The notes beneath the pieces were generated by a model. It had not been told where the DNA came from. It did not search any database and worked only from the letters and a program-made list of their open reading frames with translations. From the NCBI GenBank assembly GCA_030601015.1, contig JAUVUO010000059.1:1-7617 (forward strand): a DNA stretch of 7,617 nt, in the 5' to 3' direction. Both the position numbers and the translations under genes were made by a program. The stretch comes from Candidatus Omnitrophota bacterium (lineage in GTDB: Bacteria > Omnitrophota > Gorgyraeia > Duberdicusellales > 4484-171). Positions 1-6,523 of this stretch are shown piece after piece (position 1 is the stretch's first letter; every line of letters begins with the position of its first letter).

Positions 1-2642
1 ATAAAAAAATATTTAATTTATTAGAAGAGTTTCTTTCTCATTATTTATTTGTGGAAAATAGGGATGGTTGGTTCCCAAAAAATGATATTAAGAGTCTAAT
101 GAGATCTTTTTTTAATTTAAGTAATAAATTTGGTAAAGAGTTTGAAGCTGTTGAAGGAAAGACTAGTGATATTATTAAGATGAAACGAAATATTTATAAT
201 AAGGTTATTGAGTTATCTAAAAGCTTTCCTGAAGGCATTAATAAAACCGCGCAGAATTCGATTGTGAAATTTATTGAGAAGAATAATAGTATTTTTGAAA
301 TAAGTAATTTGCCGACAAAATTTTATCAATCTTTCGTCCCGATGAATAAAAACAAATATTGTTCCGACGAGTTTGAGGAAAATTGGTTAAATGTTCACGA
401 TGAGATAAAAGAACTTATAGAGATAGATTCAATTATGGCCTATAGCCCCTACATAAAGTTATTTAATAGATTAATTTGTTTTTTTCAGTATGTTTCAAAG
501 TCTTTAGATGTAGTTTTTTTAGATGAGCTTAATCGTAAGGCAAGTTCTTTGTTCAATGAGGATATGACAAGCGTTGTTGAGATATATTATCGTTTATCAA
601 CTCGGTTCAAACATTATCTTATTGATGAATTTCAGGATACCAGCGGCCTTCAGTGGAATAATTTGAAAATGATGGTTGAAGATGCTTTATCCTGCGGGGG
701 GTCTCTTTTTTATGTAGGTGATCGAAAACAAGCTATATACCGATTTAGAGGCGGTGATTCCGGACTTTTTCATGAAATTAAAAATTATTTTGAGCATTTT
801 AAAGTTGAATCGGTATATTTAAAAAATAATTGGCGCAGTCATAAAGAGATAGTTGGATTTAATAACAATATTTTTTCGAGAGAAAATTTGATTAGATTTA
901 TTGATGAGTCAGCAATAAGATTTGAATTAGATAACGATTCTGATTATGTTGGCCAAATTTTGAATACCTTTACGGATACCGAACAGACTTTTAACCCAGA
1001 AAATGATTGCGGATATGTATGTATAGAAAAAATTAATGAGAAAAATCAAGAAGAAAGAGATGATATTATGAAACCTAAGATATTAGAACTGATTCAGGAG
1101 TTAATTAAACGTTTTAGGTATACAGATATAACTATACTTGCCCGCAATAACAGAGAGGTTGAGCTGATTACATCCTGGCTCATTGAAGCTGATTATCCTG
1201 TTGAGTCTGAAAAAACTTTAAATGTTTTAAATAATCCTTTAATTAAGGAAATAATATCTTTTTTAAAGTTTTTGAATTCTCCAATAGATGATTTAAGTTT
1301 TGGGTCTTTTATTATAGGAGAAATTTTTAGTTCTGCGGTTGGAATTCCTCAAGTTGAAATAAGAAAATTCATCTTTGATTTGCGTAAAGAAAACAGGGTG
1401 GGGGGGGGCATTCCTTTATATCGTTTATTTCGTCAAAAGTATGAAGATATATGGAACAAATATTTTAATATTTATTTTAAAAATGTAGGAATTTTATCTA
1501 ATTATGAAATGTTAACATCGATTTATAGCGCGTTTAGAATTAGTGAGAATTTTATTGAAAATCAAGCTTTTTTTATGAAATTTTTAGAGTTGTTAAAAAT
1601 TAAAGAGGATGAATATATAAGTTTGAGGGATTTCCTGGAGTATCTTAAAGCACCTTTAGATAATGAGCTTTATGTTAATGTAACAATGTCTGATTCTATA
1701 AAAATATTTACAATTCATAAAGCAAAGGGGTTAGAATTTCCTGTAGTTATTATTCCGTTTTTGTGTATGAATATTAATACTGAGACCGGGGGGAAGGGTA
1801 CAAGTTCATATGTGGTTCATGGGGAAGGCCAAAAAATAAATCTTTTTCGTATTACAAAAAAACATAGACAATATTCATCGGATTTAGAAAAGATTTATGT
1901 TGAGAGTTATAAACAAGCTTGTATTGATGAGTTGAACAATATTTATGTAGCTTTGACTAGGGCTAAATTTGAACTTTATATTTTTATTCCTAAAAAGAGC
2001 GGATCCTCGAATAATAAAGCTTTTTATATTGTTCCTGAAGGAGTAACCGAATGCGGGAAAAAAAAGGCATATGATATAAAAAATAAGAAAGACCCACAGA
2101 ATATTATAAAATTTAATTTTTCTCAATACAAAGACTGGATAGAGACATTCAGAAGTGAATTTGGGGATCTGTCCCGGGTAAAGAATTACGATAAAATATT
2201 AGAAGGTAATTTATATCATTCTGTTCTAGCTAAGATGGGTAATTGTAATAATAAAAACATTGAAGAACTTATTAAAACCGTTTCGGATCAGATGTATCTT
2301 GCTTATCCGATGGTTGAAAATATGACTTATTATATGAAAAATATAAAAAAAATATTAAATAATAAAATATTGAAAGATTTTTTTTATGTTTCTGACGGAT
2401 ATGTTGAATGTGAAAAAGAATTTGTTAATTTTTATGGAGATTTGAAGAGAATAGACCGGGTAATTACAAAAGATAAGCAAATAATAATAATTGATTATAA
2501 AATATCGAAAGAAAATCAAAATGAACATAAACAGCAAGTAAGAGAGTATATAAATATAGTAGAAAGTATTTATCCTGAAAAACGTGTTAAAGGGTTTTTA
2601 TTATATTTAGATGAATGTAGTGTTCTGGAAGTTTTAAATTAA
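1..2642 (+). CDS. addA: AddA-like helicase-nuclease subunit (UvrD superfamily 1 helicase plus PD-(D/E)XK nuclease), 5' partial
   Basis: This is predicted to be the motor and nuclease subunit of an AddAB/RecBCD-type enzyme that unwinds and trims double-strand DNA ends. The frame is open to the left edge (first full codon at 3). Walker A is absent, so the true start lies upstream and the GTG at 51 is not it. Visible helicase motifs are Walker B DEFQDT (624-641), motif III GDRKQAIYRFRGGD (717-758), NNWRSH (825-842), motif V IHKAKGLEF (1713-1739) and motif VI YVALTRAK (1944-1967). The RecB-type nuclease follows: GNLYH with His at 2217, RIDRV with Asp at 2454, IIDYK with Asp at 2493 and Lys at 2499, then QQVREY (2532-2549). 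The catalytic D...DxK set is intact, so the nuclease should be active. No cysteine cluster is seen here. A nine-G run lies at 1400-1408. A terminator follows the stop, and an AddB-like gene lies downstream. Family assignment is firm; calling it AddA rather than another RecB-like protein is inference. Confidence 0.88.
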   Translation, partial: KKIFNLLEEFLSHYLFVENRDGWFPKNDIKSLMRSFFNLSNKFGKEFEAVEGKTSDIIKMKRNIYNKVIELSKSFPEGINKTAQNSIVKFIEKNNSIFEISNLPTKFYQSFVPMNKNKYCSDEFEENWLNVHDEIKELIEIDSIMAYSPYIKLFNRLICFFQYVSKSLDVVFLDELNRKASSLFNEDMTSVVEIYYRLSTRFKHYLIDEFQDTSGLQWNNLKMMVEDALSCGGSLFYVGDRKQAIYRFRGGDSGLFHEIKNYFEHFKVESVYLKNNWRSHKEIVGFNNNIFSRENLIRFIDESAIRFELDNDSDYVGQILNTFTDTEQTFNPENDCGYVCIEKINEKNQEERDDIMKPKILELIQELIKRFRYTDITILARNNREVELITSWLIEADYPVESEKTLNVLNNPLIKEIISFLKFLNSPIDDLSFGSFIIGEIFSSAVGIPQVEIRKFIFDLRKENRVGGGIPLYRLFRQKYEDIWNKYFNIYFKNVGILSNYEMLTSIYSAFRISENFIENQAFFMKFLELLKIKEDEYISLRDFLEYLKAPLDNELYVNVTMSDSIKIFTIHKAKGLEFPVVIIPFLCMNINTETGGKGTSSYVVHGEGQKINLFRITKKHRQYSSDLEKIYVESYKQACIDELNNIYVALTRAKFELYIFIPKKSGSSNNKAFYIVPEGVTECGKKKAYDIKNKKDPQNIIKFNFSQYKDWIETFRSEFGDLSRVKNYDKILEGNLYHSVLAKMGNCNNKNIEELIKTVSDQMYLAYPMVENMTYYMKNIKKILNNKILKDFFYVSDGYVECEKEFVNFYGDLKRIDRVITKDKQIIIIDYKISKENQNEHKQQVREYINIVESIYPEKRVKGFLLYLDECSVLEVLN
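1400..1408 (+). repeat. Poly-G tract (G9) inside addA
   Basis: Nine consecutive G residues, preceded by GGGT, encode part of an RVGGGIP stretch between helicase motifs IV and V. The surrounding gene is strongly AT-rich, so such a run is out of character. Losing one G would bring a TAG at 1486-1488 into frame. Gaining one G would bring a TGA at 1442-1444 into frame. Either change would remove motifs V and VI and the whole nuclease domain. Poly-G runs of this length are known slippage sites in phase-variable genes of other bacteria; that role here is inference. Confidence 0.85.
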
Positions 2643-2660
2643 AAATAGATTGCGAATAGC

Positions 2661-2692
2661 GGGATTGCTGCGAAACGCGGCAGCCCCTTTTT
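2661..2692 (+). terminator. Rho-independent terminator after addA
   Basis: A GC-rich hairpin has its left arm at 2661-2672, an AAA loop at 2673-2675 and its right arm at 2676-2687, followed by five T (2688-2692). The twelve-position stem has one A-C mismatch and two G-T pairs; the rest are Watson-Crick. It starts 18 bases after the addA stop codon and lies between addA and the addB-like gene, so it should end or weaken transcription between two genes expected to be co-expressed. Confidence 0.8.
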
Positions 2693-2721
2693 AATCGTTT
2701 AAATCAGACGCCGGGGTTATT

Positions 2722-2772
2722 ATGAAACAGCGATATAGCAAGGAAAGTATAGGTTTTCAGCCGGATAATTAG
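2722..2772 (+). CDS. Possible 16-codon micro-ORF upstream of addB
   Basis: An ATG at 2722 opens a frame of 16 codons (MKQRYSKESIGFQPDN) ending in TAG at 2770-2772, nine bases before the addB start. A GGGG run (2713-2716) five bases upstream could serve as a weak ribosome binding site. The stretch is noticeably richer in G and C than the flanking genes. It could be a leader peptide coupled to addB translation, a decayed gene start (its first residues loosely resemble the N-termini of some transposases), or chance. No function is assigned. Confidence 0.22.
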   Translation: MKQRYSKESIGFQPDN

Positions 2773-2781
2773 TAAGAGTAT

Positions 2782-5619
2782 ATGGATATAAATAATATGA
2801 AAAAAATAATAACTTATAATTTTAATGAGAATTTTATAGGTTGTCTTTCTGATTTCATAATAAAGGAACTTTCGAATAATAATCATGATTTCAGCAGGAT
2901 ATTATGTGTCTTTGGGGGCAAACGCCCGGGATTGTTTTTAAGGAGAGAACTGTCTAGAAGGATTAAAAAGTGTTTTATACCGCCTCAAATTTTTACCATG
3001 CAGGAGTTTGTAAATTTTATTATTTCAAACGACAAATATTTTTCAGATATAGATAATTTAGATTTATGTTTTTTAATCTATAATACGGCAAGAAAATTAA
3101 TTCCTGATTTTATAAAAGGTAGAGATTCTTTCGCGAGTTTTCTTCCCTGGGCCAGGGAAATAGTTTCTTTTATTAATCAGCTTGATCAGGAAGATATTAA
3201 TAATGATAATCTGCTTCATATTGAAAAAAGTGCTTCAATTGGATATGAAATTCCTTCAAGTATTAATAGATTGTTAGAATACATTATATCTTTAAGAATC
3301 TCTTATCATAAGGCTTTAGAAGAAAAAGGCACATATTCTTTAGGTATGAAATATTTAAAGGCTTCAGATATTGTAAAGAATAAAGATTTTGAAGAATTTG
3401 ATGCTATACTTTTTTGCAATTTTTTTTATCTTCAAAAGACCGAACAAAAAATTATAAAATCTGTTTATAATACAGGGAAAGGGTATTGTTTATTTCAGGG
3501 GTCAGAAGATGAGTGGCCTGTGTTAAAGGATAACTCTTTGAAATTGGAATGTATAATTAAACCTTATAGAACGGATAAAGGTAGTGGTGATTTTTTTCTT
3601 TATCAGGGATTCGATATACATTCTCAAGTATGCTTAGTTCATAAAATATTAAACGATAAGATTAAGAAAAACGATAATACAGTTATAATCGTTCCCCGGC
3701 CGGAAACTTTGATACCGCTTCTTACGGAATTATCATCAAGCCAAGAAGAATTAAATGTGTCGATGGGATATCCTTTTAAAAGAACAGCTATATTCTCGCT
3801 GTATGAATCTTTGCGTAAGGCCCAGGAGAGCAAAAAGGATGGGAAGTATTACGCGAAAGATTATTTAAACCTTTGGATGCATCCCTTTGTTAAAAATTGT
3901 CAATTAGGTATAGATTTAGTTATTATTAGGGTAATAGCTCATAAGATAGAAGATATCCTTAAAGGTAGGGAAGATAGTTCCATTGGTGGTAGTATTTTTA
4001 TAAGTTTAACTGAGATTGAGGATGAAAAAAAAATATATCAGTTAAGTTCAGATACTCTCCAAAATATTAATATTAATATAACTTTAGAAGAGTATACCAA
4101 AGTTATTAAAGAAATTCATAGAATATTTTTTATTACTTGGGAAGAATTAGTTGATTTTTACGGATTATCGGAATCTCTTATCATGATGATGAATATTTTA
4201 AGTAAACAGACGATGGTATTAAAATCTCCTTTAAACCTAAAGGCTATCGATAAAATATATGGAATAATAGAAGCCTTTAAAGAATGTGCTTTTAAAAATG
4301 AGAAATTTAATAGTAATGATATTTGGGATATTTTTATTAAACGTTTGGAAGGAGAGAAAATTTCATTTATTGGTTCACCGTTGAAAGGAATTCAGGTTTT
4401 AGGGCCTCTTGAGACCCGTTCACTTAATTTCGAAAATGTTATTATTATGGATATGAACGAAGGGGTGATGCCGAAACTTAAAATTCTTGAACCATTAATC
4501 CCGCGTGAAGTTATGCTGAATTTAGGATTAAATCGTTTAGAAAAGGAGGAAGAGATACAGCGGTATCAATTTAGGCGTTTGATTGATTCCGTAAAAAATG
4601 TCTATTTTATATATGAAGAAAATCAGGAGAAAGAGAAAAGCCGTTTTATTGAGGAATTATTATGGGATAGACAAAAAAGGTTAAAAAAGTTAAATGTTGT
4701 CAGTATGCCCAAAGCTTCTTTTTCATTTAAGGTGATGACGGATGATTTAAATATCGATAAGACAGTTGATATGATTGAATTTTTAAAGAAATCTAAATAT
4801 TCCGCGACAAGAATCAGCACATATATCAGGTGTCCTTTACAATTTTATTTTCAGTATGTCTTGGGGTTTAAGGAGAGAGATGATTTATTAGAAGAACCCA
4901 ATGCGTCACATATTGGGATATTTATACATGAGCTTTTAGAAGATACATTTAAGAAATTTATAGGAAAAAAACCGAATATAGATGAAAATTTTAAAAAATA
5001 TTTTTTTCAATTAATGGATGAAAAGTTTGAACAAACATTAGCTCGAAGAATGAGATCAGACGCGTTTCTTTTAAAAAAGATTATGGTTAAAAGGCTTGAG
5101 AAGTTCCTTATAAATGAAATCAATCGTAATGTTACAAAATTAATTTGTTTGGAAGATAGAGCTGATGGAATTATGAAATTAAAAGATAAGGAAGTGAAAT
5201 TCACCTATACGGTAGATAGAATCGACCAGTTTGGGGATAAAAGTATTAGAATTATTGATTATAAGACCGGAGGCAGCAATATTTCTCCTAAAAATTTAAA
5301 GTCACTGGTAAAAATGGAAATGAATATTCCGTCGATTAAAGATAATATTAGGTCTTTTCAATTACCGATTTATTACTATTTTGTTGCAAAAGATTATCCC
5401 GGATTTGATGTAAACGCGGAGTTATATAATATAAGGTCATTAGAAATTGCTCCTTTTATTTTCGGTATGGATTCTTCTCAGAAAGAAGAGGTTATGTCTA
5501 TATGTATGAAAGCTCTTGATGTGGTGTTTTCTGAATTATTCGATATTAATACAAGTTTTAAGCCTGTAAAGCAGGATAGGCATTGTGCTATTTGTCCTTT
5601 TATATTACTTTGCCGGTAA
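2782..5619 (+). CDS. addB: AddB-like helicase-nuclease subunit with Fe-S type C-terminal nuclease
   Basis: This 945-residue protein is the predicted partner of AddA: a structural, Chi-scanning-type subunit with its own nuclease. The N-terminus has GGKRPGLFLRREL (about residues 45-57) followed by PPQIFTMQEF, a pattern I associate with AddB-like proteins. There is no GxGKT Walker A, so ATP-driven motor activity is not expected. A degenerate helicase segment with IIMDMNEGVMP sits near residues 554-564. The C-terminal RecB-type nuclease begins with STYIRCPLQF (Cys684), then His716, RIDQ (Asp815), IIDYKTGG (Asp826, Lys828) and QLPIYYY (Gln860). It ends in CX2CX5C (Cys935, Cys938, Cys944). These four cysteines match the 4Fe-4S cluster known to stabilise AddB nucleases. 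An in-frame TAA at 2773-2775 limits the start to ATG 2782 or ATG 2797. Neither has a good Shine-Dalgarno; a weak TAAGAG precedes 2782. Length is near normal for compact AddB proteins. Confidence 0.88.
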   Translation: MDINNMKKIITYNFNENFIGCLSDFIIKELSNNNHDFSRILCVFGGKRPGLFLRRELSRRIKKCFIPPQIFTMQEFVNFIISNDKYFSDIDNLDLCFLIYNTARKLIPDFIKGRDSFASFLPWAREIVSFINQLDQEDINNDNLLHIEKSASIGYEIPSSINRLLEYIISLRISYHKALEEKGTYSLGMKYLKASDIVKNKDFEEFDAILFCNFFYLQKTEQKIIKSVYNTGKGYCLFQGSEDEWPVLKDNSLKLECIIKPYRTDKGSGDFFLYQGFDIHSQVCLVHKILNDKIKKNDNTVIIVPRPETLIPLLTELSSSQEELNVSMGYPFKRTAIFSLYESLRKAQESKKDGKYYAKDYLNLWMHPFVKNCQLGIDLVIIRVIAHKIEDILKGREDSSIGGSIFISLTEIEDEKKIYQLSSDTLQNININITLEEYTKVIKEIHRIFFITWEELVDFYGLSESLIMMMNILSKQTMVLKSPLNLKAIDKIYGIIEAFKECAFKNEKFNSNDIWDIFIKRLEGEKISFIGSPLKGIQVLGPLETRSLNFENVIIMDMNEGVMPKLKILEPLIPREVMLNLGLNRLEKEEEIQRYQFRRLIDSVKNVYFIYEENQEKEKSRFIEELLWDRQKRLKKLNVVSMPKASFSFKVMTDDLNIDKTVDMIEFLKKSKYSATRISTYIRCPLQFYFQYVLGFKERDDLLEEPNASHIGIFIHELLEDTFKKFIGKKPNIDENFKKYFFQLMDEKFEQTLARRMRSDAFLLKKIMVKRLEKFLINEINRNVTKLICLEDRADGIMKLKDKEVKFTYTVDRIDQFGDKSIRIIDYKTGGSNISPKNLKSLVKMEMNIPSIKDNIRSFQLPIYYYFVAKDYPGFDVNAELYNIRSLEIAPFIFGMDSSQKEEVMSICMKALDVVFSELFDINTSFKPVKQDRHCAICPFILLCR

Positions 5620-5802
5620 AATATTTAGTGACTATTATAAATCCCGGGAATAAATTAGTTTTTGTAAGGGGAGACTTTTATTTTTAACTAAACGCTCTGT
5701 ATTTATTACAGGTAGGTAGGTAAGAATTAACTAATTATTTTTGACAATACTAGGAATGACAAATCAGTTGTGAGGTAAGGGGTTCAAAAACGTTGGGATA
5801 AT
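5620..5802. other. Non-coding spacer downstream of addB
   Basis: No start codon with a usable ribosome site opens a credible frame here. Small elements visible are a CCCGGG palindrome (5643-5648), a CTGTA/TACAG inverted repeat with a five-base centre (5697-5711), three copies of AGGT in tandem (5710-5721), and the octamer GTAAGGGG twice (5664-5671 and 5775-5782). It probably forms the 3' untranslated region of addB. A small RNA ending at the downstream terminator cannot be excluded, but I see no convincing promoter. Confidence 0.5.
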
Positions 5803-5842
5803 AAAAAAAGGCAAGCAAATTTTAATCGCTTACCTTTTTTTT
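5803..5842. terminator. Bidirectional intrinsic terminator between convergent addB and RRM gene
   Basis: The arms GGCAAGC (5810-5816) and GCTTACC (5828-5834) pair with one mismatch around an 11-base loop. The stem is flanked by seven A (5803-5809) on the left and eight T (5835-5842) on the right. The T tract ends + strand transcription from addB. Read on the opposite strand, the A run becomes a T tract that ends the rpsU-RRM transcript. Position between two converging genes supports use in both directions. Confidence 0.8.
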
Positions 5843-5845
5843 ATT

Positions 5846-5873
5846 AATTTTTTAAATTGAAATTTAAAAAATT
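5846..5873. repeat. Perfect 13-bp AT-only inverted repeat at the 3' end of the RRM gene
   Basis: The arms AATTTTTTAAATT (5846-5858) and AATTTAAAAAATT (5861-5873) are exact reverse complements around a two-base GA centre. The right arm overlaps the RRM gene stop codon (TAA on the - strand, 5874-5872). It could form a weak hairpin in the transcript just before the terminator, but it contains no G-C pairs in its arms. Confidence 0.7.
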
Positions 5874-6150
5874 ATCTAAAATCGTTTCTTGGTTTCATCT
5901 TCTTTGCTTTACTTACACGAAGTTTTCGGCCATTAACTTCATAATCATTTAGCACATCTATAGCTTGCTGAGCTTGCTCAGCTGTTTCAAATTCCGCGAA
6001 TCCGAAACCTTTTGATCTCCCTGAGAATTTATCTGTGATTATTTTAATTTCATTAACAGCTATTTGTTTTTCGTCAAAGCTTTTTTGCAGGTCTTGTTCG
6101 GTTAATCCAAATTCTAAATTTCCCAGATAAACTTTTTTCTCGTCTTCCAT
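5872..6150 (-). CDS. Small RRM-domain RNA-binding protein
   Basis: The 92-residue protein is essentially a single RNA recognition motif with a short basic tail. RNP2 is VYLGNL (residues 7-12) and RNP1 is KGFGFAEF (residues 47-54). Both keep the aromatic residues that stack on RNA, so single-stranded RNA binding in the cytoplasm is expected. The tail KAKKMKPRND is basic. Bacterial proteins of this glycine-poor RRM type are best known from cyanobacteria, where several respond to cold; the targets here are unknown. Start choice: AAGGAG (6165-6160) lies nine bases from the ATG at 6150 and only three from another ATG at 6156, so 6150 is preferred; starting at 6156 would add Met-Ile. The gene follows rpsU by 48 bases on the same strand with no terminator between, so the two likely share a transcript. 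A terminator lies just downstream. Confidence 0.93.
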   Translation of the reverse strand: MEDEKKVYLGNLEFGLTEQDLQKSFDEKQIAVNEIKIITDKFSGRSKGFGFAEFETAEQAQQAIDVLNDYEVNGRKLRVSKAKKMKPRNDFR

Positions 6151-6159
6151 TATCATTCT

Positions 6160-6165
6160 CTCCTT
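6160..6165 (-). promoter_or_regulatory. Shine-Dalgarno site of the RRM gene
   Basis: On the - strand this reads AAGGAG. Its nine-base distance to ATG 6150 against three bases to ATG 6156 decides the start in favour of 6150. Confidence 0.75.
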
Positions 6166-6198
6166 AATTCATAAATATTCAACAAAATACTAGGAAAA

Positions 6199-6357
6199 TT
6201 AACGTTTTTTCCGTTTTTCCCTCCTTTTTTGGGACGGTTTTGTATAATATTGCCTTTCTCGAAACTTTTTCACTATCCCTTCTTTTTTACACTGAGATCT
6301 AAACCTTCTTAATGCCCTTTCGAAGTCGTCTCTAGTTTCAATTTTTACTTCTGCCAT
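6199..6357 (-). CDS. rpsU: 30S ribosomal protein bS21
   Basis: This short gene encodes 52 residues beginning MAEVKIETRDDFERALRRF. It matches the bS21 pattern: the ALRRF-x3-C-K(K)-E/G core (residues 15-28), an R-E-R-x-Y-Y-x-K-P segment (33-41), then a very basic tail rich in Arg and Lys. bS21 sits on the small subunit near the 3' end of 16S rRNA and takes part in initiation. The protein is shorter than the E. coli form (about 70 residues) because the C-terminal tail is short, as in many other phyla. A full AGGAGG lies four bases before the ATG. The gene is first in an operon with the RRM gene and is transcribed away from the permease. Recognition rests on sequence pattern and size; I am confident. 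Confidence 0.95.
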   Translation of the reverse strand: MAEVKIETRDDFERALRRFRSQCKKEGIVKKFRERQYYTKPSQKRREKRKKR

Positions 6358-6361
6358 ATAT

Positions 6362-6367
6362 CCTCCT
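6362..6367 (-). promoter_or_regulatory. Strong Shine-Dalgarno site of rpsU
   Basis: The - strand reads GAGGAGGATATATG, a full AGGAGG with four bases to the start codon. It is the strongest ribosome binding site in the window. The addB and permease starts have little or none. Confidence 0.85.
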
Positions 6368-6380
6368 CTACGTTTGAATA

Positions 6381-6409
6381 GTTATACCACATTTTATGAT
6401 ATTTTGAAA
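6381..6409 (-). promoter_or_regulatory. Probable promoter of the rpsU-RRM operon
   Basis: On the - strand an extended -10 TGG-TATAAC occupies 6389-6381. A weak -35-like TTTCAA lies 17 bases upstream at 6409-6404. Transcription would begin near 6374, giving a leader of about 17 bases that still contains the AGGAGG site. The extended TGn element may compensate for the poor -35. This is a consensus match only. Confidence 0.5.
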
Positions 6410-6485
6410 GGAAAAAATATTATTTTAAATAAATATTAAATAGAATTATTTTATTAAAAAATAGAATAAAATTAGTATTTATTAC
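6410..6485. other. AT-rich core of the divergent promoter region
   Basis: This stretch between the rpsU and permease promoters is almost entirely A and T, with many A and T tracts. It has no reading frame of note. Such sequence may be curved and could act as an UP-type element for either promoter. No operator-like dyad stood out by eye. Confidence 0.4.
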
Positions 6486-6514
6486 TTTATATTATTTTTA
6501 AACCGTGATATTAT
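6486..6514 (+). promoter_or_regulatory. Probable promoter of the permease gene, giving a leaderless or near-leaderless mRNA
   Basis: An extended -10 TGA-TATTAT lies at 6506-6514, one base off TATAAT, with TTTATA (four of six matches to TTGACA) 17 bases upstream at 6486-6491. The expected start of transcription is near 6521, two or three bases before the ATG at 6524. That agrees with the lack of any Shine-Dalgarno sequence before the ATG. Confidence 0.5.
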
Positions 6515-6523
6515 CTTTACGTT

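Noticed and set aside
51..53. GTG as the start codon of the addA-like gene
   Set aside because: The frame stays open to the left edge, and the essential Walker A region of the helicase would be missing, so the real start is upstream of the window.
1884..2126. Antisense open frame on the - strand within addA (similar ones at 2355-2537, 3639-3833, 4623-4820 and 5007-5204, and one at 2704-2886 across the addB start)
   Set aside because: These overlap well-supported coding sequence or the spacer, give low-complexity Phe/Ile/Asn-rich products typical of antisense AT-rich DNA, and show no recognisable domain.
4025..4033. A9 run in addB as a second slippage site
   Set aside because: A-tracts of this size are common in AT-rich genes, so it is not distinctive in the way the G9 tract is.
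5697..5711. CTGT...ACAG as a LexA-type SOS operator near the recombination genes
   Set aside because: The gap is seven bases rather than the eight of the proteobacterial box, it lies downstream of addB rather than at a promoter, and the lineage's LexA site is unknown.
5741..5769. TTGACA at 5741-5746 as the -35 of a small-RNA promoter
   Set aside because: At 16-18 base spacing the -10 positions read ATCAGT, TCAGTT or CAGTTG, which do not resemble TATAAT.
5780..5790. GGTTCAAAAAC resembling a tRNA T-loop
   Set aside because: No matching T-stem, acceptor or anticodon arm can be folded around it.
5746..6196. Repeated 11-mer AATACTAGGAA at 5746-5756 and 6186-6196
   Set aside because: A few shared 11-mers are expected by chance in AT-rich DNA of this length, and the copies have no common position relative to genes.
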